Shown: one piece after another, positions 42,673 to 53,350 of the stretch
Layout: every line of letters starts with the position of its first letter
How positions within the stretch are numbered: the first letter of the stretch is position 1
Assembly (NCBI RefSeq): GCF_001661345.1
Contig: NW_017962915.1
Location: 248,001-312,000, forward strand
Source of the DNA: Ascoidea rubescens DSM 1968
Taxonomy: Eukaryota > Ascomycota > Saccharomycetes > Ascoideales > Ascoideaceae
Length of the DNA stretch: 64,000 nt
Direction: 5' to 3'
The notes under the pieces: generated by a model
Told to the model about the DNA's origin: nothing
Database searches by the model: none
What the model saw: only the letters and a program-made list of their open reading frames with translations
Program-made: the position numbers and the translations under genes

Positions 42673-45615
42673 ATGTTCTCTCCCAATAAAATAATAAAAT
42701 ACCTAGTCTTTTCCGAATTCGACATTAATTCAGGCCCAATAATTAAACAGCAATATCCAACTAAAATCCCTGGCGACCTACCTTATTTCGCTGAATTACT
42801 CTTACCTGATCAAATACACACAAGACCTCAGGATTGGACCATAATCATCCTCCATAAAAACAAACTCAACAACACCTACCAATACCATTCAGATCTATAC
42901 AACAATCACCAAAATAACTCACCACTCGATTACTACAACGATGACAACAACTCCCTCAATCTCGATCTCAATCTCAATCTCAATCTTGATACACAAATAA
43001 ATAACGATATTGACAACCTAAATTACAACGATGACCAACTATTCATCCTAAACGTAGTAAACACAAGATTCGACCCAAATGTCCCCAGAAACTCAATCAT
43101 AAGAGGCCTTGCCCTAGCTACTTCCTACCAATTCTTCCAGATCTTTAAACCTCTCCTACTAATAACCCTAGACCAACTCTTTCTAAACTCCTCTTCTGTC
43201 AACTCCCTATCAATCCTTAAAAACCTATACTACACCCTAAATAATATAAGTATTCTAAATAACTTGCCCTCAATTAACTTTGAAAAAAAAATACTTCTAA
43301 ACTCAATCCTAGATTTTCCAATTACTGATTATGTCAATGACCATTCTTATCTTCTAAATTTACTTAATCCTAATAATAACAATAATAATAACAACAATAA
43401 CAATAACAATAACAATAACAATAACAATAACAATAACAATAACAATAACAATAATAACAAAATCCCTCATGGACATAAATCAAAAACTAAAAACAAAAAC
43501 AAAAACAAAAATAAAAACAAAAACAAAAATAACCTCAACTTCTCTTTAATCATCAAAAATAATATCAAAAATAATGTCAAAAGCAACTCTCTACAAATCA
43601 AGAATAACAACATCGAAATCTTTGTAAACTACTTGGGCATCAAAATCCCTCTAAGAATCCCCCTCCTACAACTACCTCTATCAATCGGCGAATACTCAAT
43701 AAGAAACTTCATCCAGTACTTTCTAAACAGTACCTTGAAATTCTCAAAATTATACCCCGAACTAACCATCTATGGCAAATCAACTCCTCCAATTATCGTC
43801 CTAATTAATGCCTTTTTAACTCATAAAAGAATCTTCTATTTAGGTCACAAAAAACCGGCTAATGAAATTTGCCAATTCATTGTTGCAACAATAGATTTAA
43901 TCTCCGGTGGTGGCTTAATTAATGGAATCCTAAATAAAACTTTCCCCTACATTGATTTATCAAAGTATGATCTTATTCAAAATTTACCTTGGTTCTTTGC
44001 TGGCACTACCAACCCAACTTTTAAATCTCACGATGACTTATGGGACCTCCTATACGACATAGAATCAAACGAATTAGTCCTATCTTCTTCTCTATCTTCC
44101 CCTTCTTCCAATAATAATATAAATATTAATAACTATACTTTATCATCTCAACAATCCTCCTCTTTTAATCCTATTTCAAATTTAAGATCAAGTAAAAGCT
44201 TAAAATCTAACAGAAATAGTTGCTATACAAGCTATACAACTTCTTCCTCTTTAGATACAAGCTATAGAAGTAGTGTTAAAAGTGTAGCCTATTCAACTCC
44301 ATATTCAAATTCAAGTCAATACAATGATGACGATTTCAATACAAGTGAATCAATAAATGCCACCGACCCATTTTTTCAACCCATTACTTCTATTCACCCA
44401 ATCCCTTCTTTACCTTCTTCAAAATCTTTCAATAACATGAATTTCAATAACTTGACCACTATTAATAGTAATGACACAGGCTTTAATAGCTTTAATAATG
44501 GCTTGAATTTTAACTCCTCACTCTTAAATCGTTCATATAGCTCAAATCATAACAACATCAATAACAATAATGACCTCGATAACCCAATCATTTTAGAAGA
44601 CGCAAACTTTTTATCTCAATTACAATCAATGATGTTATCTAAACAAGATGATCAAACTATTCTATTAATATTTAGACAACATATAAATCAAATTTTAAGA
44701 ATCTTTCAAAGTGAAAGTGATCATGAATATTTTACAATGAATTTAAATGCTAAATTTAAAAACGCAAACTCAAACTACCTTTATTCTATTCAACCAACAT
44801 CTTCGGCTTATAATATTTTAAATGCAAATCTCAACTCTGAAAATCAAAATAAAAACATAGGAAACAGCCAAAATATTTCAAATCAAGACACTTTCAAGCC
44901 AATCATCCCCGGCACAGGTTACTATTGGTCTTCTAAAAGTGACAGAGCGAATGATTTAAAAACTTACTACATTGTTTATAAAAATAGTAAAATCCTTAGT
45001 AAAAATAATGAAGAAAGAATCCTCTCTTATTATTTTGATAAAAAAAATCTTCTTAATGATTTTGATGCATGGTTGGACATTTCCTATCAACTTTCTGTTA
45101 TTAAAAATAATGCAAATCTTCCTGTAGTTAAAATTGTTGAAATTTATTACTCTATATTAAAATACCTAACTTCAAGCGTTTGTGTTGAAAGATTTCTATT
45201 ATTAACTTACTTATTACCTTCTTATTCTGTTAATGATAAAAACGATATGTTTGAAAAGAATGATGGCTTAGAATTAATCACTTTAGGATTGTTTCATAAA
45301 GATTCAAGAATTAAAAAAATGATTCTTTTGATTTTATTTGAAGTTGAGAAAAATATTATTGGGGATTTAATTTTGAAAAAGGGTTTGAATCCATTTTTGA
45401 AACTCGCTTATGATGATCTTAAAAAAGCGTATAAAAAGAAACAAAGACAAAAATACAAAGAAAAGAGGCAAAAATTAATCCTCAAATCAAAAAGAAATGC
45501 CCTTTATCTATCTAGAAATAAAAATTTAATACCTGTTCAAAAATTTCCTGAAGTAATAGATTCCACGCCACCAAAATATTTTGAACAATTCAATTTTGAT
45601 GATTATATATATTAG
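42673..45615 (+). CDS. AFI1: Arf3-interacting polarity protein Afi1 (DENN-type)
   Basis: A 980-residue protein. The N-terminus IIKYLVFSEFDINSGPIIK followed by FAELLLPDQIHTRPQDWTII is the Afi1 N-terminal/DENN longin pattern. The central YFLGH-type stretch (HKRIFYLGHKKPANEICQFI) and the C-terminal FLLLTYLLPSYSVNDK fit the stabilisation-of-polarity-axis region. S. cerevisiae Afi1 binds GTP-bound Arf3 at the plasma membrane and supports polarity-axis maintenance. The protein is interrupted by a tract of about 30 Asn encoded by alternating AAT/AAC (43372-43460). A Lys-Asn repeat and long Ser/Asn-rich linkers follow. The C-terminus has a basic helix (KKKQRQKYKEKRQK). CTA and CTC are the main C-starting Leu codons. 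Confidence 0.8.
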   Translation: MFSPNKIIKYLVFSEFDINSGPIIKQQYPTKIPGDLPYFAELLLPDQIHTRPQDWTIIILHKNKLNNTYQYHSDLYNNHQNNSPLDYYNDDNNSLNLDLNLNLNLDTQINNDIDNLNYNDDQLFILNVVNTRFDPNVPRNSIIRGLALATSYQFFQIFKPLLLITLDQLFLNSSSVNSLSILKNLYYTLNNISILNNLPSINFEKKILLNSILDFPITDYVNDHSYLLNLLNPNNNNNNNNNNNNNNNNNNNNNNNNNNNNNKIPHGHKSKTKNKNKNKNKNKNKNNLNFSLIIKNNIKNNVKSNSLQIKNNNIEIFVNYLGIKIPLRIPLLQLPLSIGEYSIRNFIQYFLNSTLKFSKLYPELTIYGKSTPPIIVLINAFLTHKRIFYLGHKKPANEICQFIVATIDLISGGGLINGILNKTFPYIDLSKYDLIQNLPWFFAGTTNPTFKSHDDLWDLLYDIESNELVLSSSLSSPSSNNNININNYTLSSQQSSSFNPISNLRSSKSLKSNRNSCYTSYTTSSSLDTSYRSSVKSVAYSTPYSNSSQYNDDDFNTSESINATDPFFQPITSIHPIPSLPSSKSFNNMNFNNLTTINSNDTGFNSFNNGLNFNSSLLNRSYSSNHNNINNNNDLDNPIILEDANFLSQLQSMMLSKQDDQTILLIFRQHINQILRIFQSESDHEYFTMNLNAKFKNANSNYLYSIQPTSSAYNILNANLNSENQNKNIGNSQNISNQDTFKPIIPGTGYYWSSKSDRANDLKTYYIVYKNSKILSKNNEERILSYYFDKKNLLNDFDAWLDISYQLSVIKNNANLPVVKIVEIYYSILKYLTSSVCVERFLLLTYLLPSYSVNDKNDMFEKNDGLELITLGLFHKDSRIKKMILLILFEVEKNIIGDLILKKGLNPFLKLAYDDLKKAYKKKQRQKYKEKRQKLILKSKRNALYLSRNKNLIPVQKFPEVIDSTPPKYFEQFNFDDYIY
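43372..43461 (+). repeat. Asn tract of alternating AAT/AAC codons in AFI1
   Basis: Codons alternate AAT and AAC (hexanucleotide AACAAT), giving about 30 Asn in a row inside the protein. Confidence 0.85.
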
Positions 45616-46101
45616 TTCATCATTATATATTAATTATTGATGATTTAATCTCTTTTTATGAACTTTTTTATGAATTTGCTTTTGATATTTTGCTTTAACT
45701 TTAACTTTTTTAATTATTATTCCTTTTCAAATTATTTTTTCAGCTATTTTTTTCAAGTTTTTTTTTTTTTTTGTTTGTTTTAAGTTTTTTGATTTATTTT
45801 TTATTCAATGTTTGGTTCTCTGGTTTGTTTTGTCTGATCTTGTTGTTTTTGTTTTTATAATCTTGTTCTCTTTATTTCTTACTTGTATTAAAAAAGAATA
45901 ATTTAGTTTTTTTTAGTTCTATTTTAGAATTGTTAGTTCATTATGGGATTCTTTAATTTGTTTTGTACAATTGCTTCTGTTTTTAGTGACTATTTTATAT
46001 TAGTTTTTGTAAACTATTCGTTATATTCTTTTAATAATAAAAATTGTAATATTCATATAAAGTGAAAACGCAATAAAAAAAATAAGTTTTAAGTTCAAAG
46101 A
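45616..46101. other. Convergent intergenic, T-rich
   Basis: 486 bases between the AFI1 and NAM7 stops, with long T runs. Nothing coding or structured noticed. Confidence 0.6.
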
Positions 46102-49100
46102 TCAGTGCAAATTTGCTTTGGAAACAAAATTGCTTGAAAGACTGGCAATATCATCTTCTATTTGTTTTGATTGAGAGTATTTGGCGTCTTGACCGGAGTT
46201 TAATTGATTTAATTTTTCAGTGAAACTAGAAATTCCCATACTAGAATTGTAATATTTGCTAGGAGGGTTTGCACTACCTAGCCCAGAACGAGAATTGAAT
46301 CTCTCACCTCCAAGTGGAGGCCACCCTGGCTGCTGATTGAAGGCTCCAAAAGTTCCTAGAGAGTTAAAACTATCTGCCATAAAAGAAACCAATGAAGATG
46401 TGTCGAAATCATTGCTAACCGAGCTTTTGACTGTTGAACCAACAAAATTATCAGAATGGTTTGGCCTATAAGGTTGATAATTAGGATCACTTCTATTGCT
46501 TAACTGGATAGTACATAATTGCAAGTTATCCAAAGGCCCTTCAACAAGACAGCCCTTTTCTCTGAAATGAGTTAAAAGATTGTTCCATAAAGAATTCCTT
46601 GCTAATGATCTGGGGTTTCCTAAAATAATCAAACCATATTTTGCTCTTGTTAAGGCAACATTCAATCTTCTTGGATCTGAAAGAAAACCAATAACTTTTC
46701 CCTCATTAGCTCTCACACACGATAAAATAATAAAATCCTTTTCTCTACCTTGAAAAGCATCAACACTGGCAACTTCAACATTCATGTATAATTCGTTGCT
46801 TAGAGAACCATTATGTGTCATATACTGTGTAATATACGCTCTCTGACCTTCATAGGGAGTAATAATACCAATTTGAGAAGGTTTGATACCATCGTTAAAT
46901 AATTTGGTAACAATTTTCTCAACGTTTATAGTTTCAACACGATTTAAGTAAGATGTTCCAGATGCAGAGATTTCTTCCCTGCCATAGTTAGCCCAAAACA
47001 TCATTGGGATTGAAAAAATAGGCCATGGAAATGTTGAATCAGGAATTAATCTATCTTCAGTTGTAACACCGTTTTGCAAAGAGCCTTCATAGAACATATT
47101 TGAGGGAAAGTCGGATAAAAATGGGTTCATTCTGTATTGAACTTCCAATCTAATTGGAATGTGGCCAAGTAATACTAATCTTTCAAATAGTGATTGCTTC
47201 AATCCAGCATCACCAGCGTTTTTATCAAGAATAACTGGACCTAATTGTTGATGGTCACCAACAAGAATGACTTGTTTGGCTCCCTTAACAATAGGAATAA
47301 GACATTCGGGTTCAGATGCTTGGGTACTTTCGTCAATTAAAACAGTTCTAAATTTTGAATTTTGCAAACGCTTATCACCTGCACCAACACAAGTGCAACA
47401 AACCACGTCACATCCACTTAATAACTTGTTTTCAGCTTTTCTGATTAATTTCAAATACTTTTTAGAGTCATTTGAAGATAGTTCACCTACCTCTTCTTTT
47501 AGTTTCATTAATTTTTTCAATTCACCTTTTAAATTTGTTTTGACCAAAGAATGTAGAGAAAGGTGAGAAACAGAACTTTCAACGTCTTCACGAGATTTTG
47601 CAGTTAATCTGATAATTTTCAAGCCTAAAAAGGATAATTTTGATGCTAGATGATCTACTGCAACATTCGATGGAGCACATACAAGAATTCTTTCTTTATT
47701 AATTTTGGAAAGATGGTAAACGATAGTTGCAGAAGTGACAGTTTTACCAGTGCCCGGGGGACCTTGGATTAATGATAAAGGTTTTTGTAAAACTGACCTA
47801 ACTGCATTAGCTTGAGAAATATTTAAATCTGTCAATTGAGGCAAAGAAAATTTTGGGGGTAATTTAACATCAAACTCGATTTCTGGAACATCATGACCTA
47901 ATAATTTATGATAAATATAGCCTGAAACGGATTCTTTATCAACAGCAAAAATTTTCATAGCAGTTTGCATTCTTTCATATGATGTGCCTTTCCAAACAAA
48001 GTCGGCGGTAAAACCATTAGTGAGATTGACAGGAGGAGAAGTTCTTTGAAGACATAATTCCAATGTGAATTCTTCTTGATAAGAAGAGGGCAACTTAACA
48101 ATATAGCCATTACATTCCCAAGGATCATGTTCAGTCCCAGAATATCTTAAAACCATTTCATCACCAACTGCGACTTTTAGTTCGTTTGTTTCGAAAGTTG
48201 ATAGAGTAAAAGAAGCTAAATGACGATTATTTAAACCTAAAGACCATTTAACTGAGATATGTTCAAGTCCTTGCGATTCTTTTAAATGTTTATCATAATC
48301 AGCTTCTAATTTAACTAAAGGACCAAAAGATCGTTGGTATTCATAGGCGTCTTTATATCTCATTAAAATTGGCAAAATTTCGTCTTCTTCATTTGTGTTT
48401 TTTTCAATGTCTTCTAAAGTAGCGTTTTTGTTCATTCTCCATTGGGCTTCTAATTTTGTAATTTGAGAAGGAGTGATTAATCTTGCATGTAATTGTTCTT
48501 CTTCAGAAGGTAGTGCTGCAATCCAACTCAATAATTGTCTATTATCGATTAATGGCTGCCATTGTTCTGTATCCCAATTGACATCCTTTGATTGAGCACA
48601 AGGCAATCTACAAAGAATAACAACAACCGACTCAGATTTAGCAGAAACATAACCTAAAATAAAAATGTTTTTGCTTCCGCAGTTATAACATTCCAACGTT
48701 GTATCACCCAAATCGCAATCAGCATGCAAAGAAACTGTGTTGTGATGAGATATAACTAAGTGAGTAATGATATGGGAACCAGAGGTGTTTTGCTTTGAGT
48801 TACAAAACCATTTATTGCACGATTCACATTTAACGACACAGGATGGAGAATGGATACCGCAATAAGAACAAGCATGCTCAGGTAATTCCTGAAAAGTGTA
48901 TTGGTTTTCATCAAAACTTCCTTCGATATCGTCAATAATTTCATCAAACCCAATGTTATTATTGTCTTCTTGGGATTTTTCGGGATGTGTATTATACTTA
49001 TCAATTGATTCAGCTTCATCAAGGGTGGAAGAGATAAAATTGCTGTTAATACTTTCATTGTCTGAATCATCATCAGGCTTTGAAGATGTGTTATTAAATA

Positions 49101-49122
49101 AAATGTTTTGTCCAGTATTCAT
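46102..49122 (-). CDS. NAM7: Nonsense-mediated decay RNA helicase Upf1/Nam7
   Basis: A 1006-residue SF1 RNA helicase. The Cys/His-rich Upf2-binding domain starts at residue 83 (HACSYCGIHSPSC, CNKWFC, CYNCGSKNIF). Helicase motifs: Walker A GPPGTGKT 454-461, Walker B DEST 597-600, GDHQQLGPVI (motif III), VQYRMNP (IV), SVDAFQGREKDFII (V), VALTRAKYGLIILG (VI). The C-terminal 130 residues are Ser/Asn/Gly-rich, without the S. cerevisiae tail. Upf1 recognises premature termination with Upf2 and Upf3 and triggers decapping. Its Cys/His domain also has ubiquitin-ligase-like activity. Length is close to the 971 of S. cerevisiae. Confidence 0.97.
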   Translation of the reverse strand: MNTGQNILFNNTSSKPDDDSDNESINSNFISSTLDEAESIDKYNTHPEKSQEDNNNIGFDEIIDDIEGSFDENQYTFQELPEHACSYCGIHSPSCVVKCESCNKWFCNSKQNTSGSHIITHLVISHHNTVSLHADCDLGDTTLECYNCGSKNIFILGYVSAKSESVVVILCRLPCAQSKDVNWDTEQWQPLIDNRQLLSWIAALPSEEEQLHARLITPSQITKLEAQWRMNKNATLEDIEKNTNEEDEILPILMRYKDAYEYQRSFGPLVKLEADYDKHLKESQGLEHISVKWSLGLNNRHLASFTLSTFETNELKVAVGDEMVLRYSGTEHDPWECNGYIVKLPSSYQEEFTLELCLQRTSPPVNLTNGFTADFVWKGTSYERMQTAMKIFAVDKESVSGYIYHKLLGHDVPEIEFDVKLPPKFSLPQLTDLNISQANAVRSVLQKPLSLIQGPPGTGKTVTSATIVYHLSKINKERILVCAPSNVAVDHLASKLSFLGLKIIRLTAKSREDVESSVSHLSLHSLVKTNLKGELKKLMKLKEEVGELSSNDSKKYLKLIRKAENKLLSGCDVVCCTCVGAGDKRLQNSKFRTVLIDESTQASEPECLIPIVKGAKQVILVGDHQQLGPVILDKNAGDAGLKQSLFERLVLLGHIPIRLEVQYRMNPFLSDFPSNMFYEGSLQNGVTTEDRLIPDSTFPWPIFSIPMMFWANYGREEISASGTSYLNRVETINVEKIVTKLFNDGIKPSQIGIITPYEGQRAYITQYMTHNGSLSNELYMNVEVASVDAFQGREKDFIILSCVRANEGKVIGFLSDPRRLNVALTRAKYGLIILGNPRSLARNSLWNNLLTHFREKGCLVEGPLDNLQLCTIQLSNRSDPNYQPYRPNHSDNFVGSTVKSSVSNDFDTSSLVSFMADSFNSLGTFGAFNQQPGWPPLGGERFNSRSGLGSANPPSKYYNSSMGISSFTEKLNQLNSGQDAKYSQSKQIEDDIASLSSNFVSKANLH

Positions 49123-49610
49123 TTTTCATTTCTTTTCTCCCAAACAGCATTTATTAAAAGTTGATCCGTAAGAGATGTAAAATAGCTGAAGTATGTTAAA
49201 CCAGAACCAGTAGTGAATTTCCAAAATGACCAGTGCTTAATAAGTCAATTGTTAATCATGAACAGACTCTCTTTTGCTATCTTCTTTGTTTGGTAGGTGT
49301 AGCAGTAATTGAAGAACAAAATTTGCTTCATCTTTTTCCAATTTTTAAACGCCATCACAACCGCCTCCGGATCAACCGCCAAACCATCCGGGCGCGGATT
49401 TTTCGATTCCCCAGCACACGTTGCTGCATGGTTCTGCGTGCTGTGTTGTATGTATATGTACTCTGATATACGCTGTTAAATTTACTCAACACGTGTAAAC
49501 TCTCGAAACTAAGCTTTCGAGCGTGATCATCCCTGGCAGAAATACCGATTTGGTCGGAGAGAGCCCATTCCGGTTTGGTCTGGCCGTTTTTTACTTTATC
49601 AGTGCTTTTA
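49123..49610. other. NAM7 promoter region
   Basis: CACGTG lies at 49490-49495 and a short GC-richer patch at 49350-49440. No canonical TATA box. No coding sequence recognised. Confidence 0.45.
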
Positions 49611-50440
49611 TCAACATGAGAATATATTTGCTTTGAATGCAATATGTAAACCATAAACTATATGTTCTCCTTCATCGGCAAAAATAATCTTTCCATTGTA
49701 GAAATGAAATTTTTTGTTTAAATAACCAATGCGATTTCTGAGTTGTATTTGAGGGGAATTGATCTTGAATATTTTTCTGATGAAATTGATATCAACTTCA
49801 CCATGGGATAAAAACAAATTAAAAGTTGAAATTGTTTTGAATAATTTTACTCATAAAAATCCATTCATTAGGTTATCAACTAGAGCTGTGTCTGCCTTAA
49901 GACCGTGGTAATTTTCTATGATCTTGTTTGAAATCTCTGATATTTTGAACATTAATTTGGGAAATATTTCCATAAAGTCTCTTGAATTAATTAAGTTTTG
50001 AAACTTTGTTTGACAGAAATTTAAATTAGTAAATACCATGTTTTTATTCATTAATCCAAAAAATATATTTTTGTTTCCATCAAATAAAAGACTAAGTTTA
50101 TTAAAAAAGACAGTTCCCGGTACATTATTATTGGTATCAGTTACAGCAGCACTCACTAAATTATCTTGAAATCGATTTGTACTTTGAAATAATTAACAAT
50201 AGAAATCATTAAAAGGTTTTAGATCAGGATAATTTCTAAAGATTTCTTGAAAAATTTGAATTGGAAATTCACAAGTGATATAATCAGCCATGGGATATAG
50301 TAGTTTTAGTTCTTGGGTGTCAAAGAAAGATGTGCATTTAATTGAAAGGCATACGATGAACATTAATGAAATTTCTGGATTTAGCTCCACTAATCGGTTG
50401 GAATATGTCGCCAAAGATATAAAAACTGATAAAACAATAA
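49611..50440 (-). pseudogene. Degraded protein-coding remnant, family unknown
   Basis: The minus strand shows a protein-like reading frame across this interval in three segments with about two breaks. Residue composition is that of a folded protein rather than of the Asn-rich linkers elsewhere. Examples are ELKLLYPMADYITCEFPIQ near the 5' part and LRNRIGYLNKKFHFYNGKII near the 3' part. I do not recognise the family and do not reconstruct it. Protein-like sequence also occurs just upstream (about 50450-50610, minus), so the original gene may have been larger or spliced. It could be a decayed host gene or a fossil of a mobile or virus-like element; the sequence alone does not say. Confidence 0.4.
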
Positions 50441-51504
50441 AGGATTAAAATCCCCACTCTCTCGAAAAATCATCAAGCATCTTTTCAGGACAGACTTCAG
50501 GTGTGATATATTTGAATGTATTTTGGATAATTAACAGTAGAACATTTATGTTGAGTGTAGCTGCAATAGCATTGGAGAAAATTATAGGATTTAAGGTGAG
50601 TAATTCTGTCTATTGTTATAGTACTCAATTTTGGTTATGTTATTCAGGCCTTTCGACAATTTCTTCATCGCATTTATTCTAAAAATTGAAACATGAAGCA
50701 GAAATATTGGTTAGCTATACAATGCTTGTTCCAAGAAACAATTATTGAACTAAATTTGTGATTATGTAAATTTCAATAATTATTTAAAATTTTTGACTGA
50801 ACTGAAAGAAATTTTAAAGAATACTTTTAATATTTTCATAAGTAATAGCACTCTTTTCTTAAAAGCTTTATGATCTAACTACCTTTCATTTTTGTGAAAA
50901 GAAATCATCAAGCTATATTCCTGACTATCGCATAACGATAATTCTAGGTTGAGAAGTAAAGTTTGAGTGCTATTGCCTATCAACGCACAACCTGAGTTCA
51001 ATCTTAGTTAAGGTAGTTACCTACTTGCATATTCCTAAATATGTAAAGCTCGAGAAACAAGTATCGAGCTTTCTGTTAACCAAAATTGTAAGACTGCATT
51101 TTGAAGACCATTGAAAATTATCTTCTGCGACTGACCTGACTCGCCAAAGGTATTGTTATTTGAAAGGTATTACATGTTATCTGGCCCACCGCATTTGATT
51201 TTTATGTGATTTTTACGACGCTCAAAATTTTCATAACCACAGCCCTTCAGTCCTACAAAAGTGTAAATACTGCAAATACTAAAAATACTACAAAGCCTTC
51301 CCACAGACTCTGTTTTTATCTGTTGGTGATCCAGATACAAAAATCTAATCAAAATCTCCAATGGCTAATTTCAAAATAACAACAGTAGAACTAAACTAAA
51401 TGGTATATATAAAAACAATTTCTAGTTCAGATTTGTGATTTTTATTGATTTGACCAATTCTCATTCGATAGGAACCACTCGATAGAACATCAAAGAAATC
51501 AAAA
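50441..51504. other. Accessory AT-rich stretch
   Basis: No confident gene. A minus-strand frame at about 50450-50610 reads ITPEVCPEKMLDDFSREWGF at its end but has no start. TATATAAA at about 51404 precedes the ORF at 51505 by about 100 bases. Short inverted repeats occur (50876-50885 with 51010-51019). Confidence 0.35.
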
Positions 51505-51825
51505 ATGGATTTATCTCAAATCAACACAACTGCTATAGATGCTACATACATTTTGAATATTGAAAGTCAATCACGCATTGGCAGACAATCATCAAATAAA
51601 ACCAAACAAAATTTGAAATGTAATAATATTGTAGTATTATTGACTAATAATCTTAAAGAAGATCTGAAATTCTCAGTGCATGGATATTTACTCGGTGAAG
51701 ATAGTCACTTTGATGATGTTTATCAAAATTATTTGGATGGTCGAAAAAAAATTGAGCTTTATAGTAACTCTTCAGAAATACTAAGATTTATTTTCTCTAA
51801 CTCGGGCATTAAAAAAACTGGCTAA
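51505..51825 (+). CDS. Short unrecognised ORF, possibly a broken gene
   Basis: 106 codons beginning MDLSQINTTAIDATYILNIE, with a TATA-like TATATAAA about 100 bases upstream, which is ordinary spacing for a yeast promoter. It is polar and charged, with no membrane segment or known motif. Protein-like sequence may continue beyond its end, so it may be a remnant of a longer gene; I do not reconstruct it. No family recognised. It lies in the same decayed neighbourhood as the 49.6-50.4 kb remnant. Confidence 0.35.
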   Translation: MDLSQINTTAIDATYILNIESQSRIGRQSSNKTKQNLKCNNIVVLLTNNLKEDLKFSVHGYLLGEDSHFDDVYQNYLDGRKKIELYSNSSEILRFIFSNSGIKKTG

Positions 51826-52410
51826 TAGAGGTTATTATACACTTTGGATGAGAAAATTAATGAAAACGAGCCATTTAGGTTACCAGCTGTTAAGACAGAT
51901 CCCATTCAAATCCAATCCTCCAATTCCTATTGAGCCTATGCCACAACCAGACAGAACAGAAAATGTTAACTGATGGAAATCTTGAGTATGGTGATTATTT
52001 GTTGATGGGTGCTGCGTTTGCTTGGTGAAGGACTACTTCAGTTTTCATCAGATACTCAATTGACCTTAATAGCATCATTTATATTATATATCATTTGCTA
52101 TACTACTTAGTATATTGTTTGATTCAGAACTGTCATGTTTATTGCCAGCAATTACAAAGCGCTGCTTTTACTTTTCCATTGGCAGCGTGTGCAGTTTACT
52201 TATATCCTTTTGGTAGAATAAACAATCTGCATCAAAATGCTGATATGTTCTGATCCGGACGTGCTATCGATACTTTTGCTGTTGTTCAGAAAAGACTTAC
52301 CTCATAAATACAAATTACAACAATGTGAGGAAATGCAGCTGCAAACATCAAGCACCTTCAGTTTTCAGCTCTAAAAAGCCGCAAACAAAATAATTTTTAC
52401 AGTTCCAAAC

Positions 52411-52757
52411 AGTAAAAGACCGCTTTTCCGTCTCACGGAAACGGTGCGGATATGAAAATCCTGTTTTTAGAAATTTATTGCTGGATAGCCTATTTTACGG
52501 GTGCTGTCCGTTGAAATTGACAAAATGCTAGTAACATGTACAGATTGTTCTTACGTTAGCATTTTGTCAATTTCAACGGACAGGCACTATTAGTGAAGAG
52601 CATTTAAAATTCCACTCAATGGCATTGTAATGAATAAAATTTTCAGCGACTCGAGTGGAATAAAACTAACTTCAATTTTAAATTACAAATTGTTACTTGT
52701 TCTTCCCACTTGTAGAAACCGCACTGTTTCCGCGAGACGGAAAAGTGGTCTTTTATC
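52411..52757. mobile_element. Foldback / MITE-like inverted-repeat element
   Basis: Arms of about 37-39 bases at 52411-52449 and 52719-52757 are inverted copies with about three internal differences, all transitions (core CTTTTCCGTCTC against GAGACGGAAAAG). Inside lies a second, perfect 26-base inverted repeat (52505-52530 with 52557-52582) around a 26-base loop. A further partial copy of the outer end (GGTCTTTTTACTG) occurs at about 52787-52799. There is no coding capacity. I could not find a clear target-site duplication. A nonautonomous DNA transposon or a structured RNA would both fit. Confidence 0.6.
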
Positions 52758-53350
52758 GCTTCTTTGAAAAGCAAAAAAATGGTCTTTTTACTGCCCTAGC
52801 ACCAATATCAGTTTAACTTTTTTTCCGTTGATGTATTGCTAGAAATTCATTGTCAATTAACAGTTATATATGGATATTGAAAGTTCGTATTGTAGGCTTT
52901 ATCACTTATTAGCTATTAATTACTTATGAATAGCTTTAACATATCTCTCAAAAAAGTAAATGAAAACAACTCATCTTCTCACAAATTATCTCGAGATAAT
53001 TCTCCAGATTTTGAAACACTGTGGACTGTGTAATTGAATCAACTCATGTTTTTAATTTAAATCAATTTACCCGAAAATATAACAAGAGTTTTTGTGATTG
53101 AGATAGTATCAAAAAATGATTGGCTAAAAACAAATGAAGAAAGAATTTTCGATTACTAATTCAATTCAGCCTGTTTTCTAAGAAATTTTTATATAAATAT
53201 AAATGGAAAAATTACATGTTAGATCTAATTAGAATATTATTAAAACAAGCTCTGATATTGTTCCTTCTAAATTGGAAATACTAAGAAATTCATTTTTGAT
53301 TATTTATTCCCTCAAGAAAAAAAAACCTAATAACAACAAAAATAAAGAAA
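52758..53350. other. Intergenic before the dioxygenase
   Basis: AT-rich sequence; the last 100 bases form the leader of the dioxygenase gene. Nothing else recognised. Confidence 0.45.

Noticed and set aside
50548-50690. Possible two-exon mini-gene on the plus strand (GTGAGT ... TATTCAG)
   Set aside because: Only about 29 codons, no TACTAAC-type branch site, and the minus strand reads better as a coding remnant.
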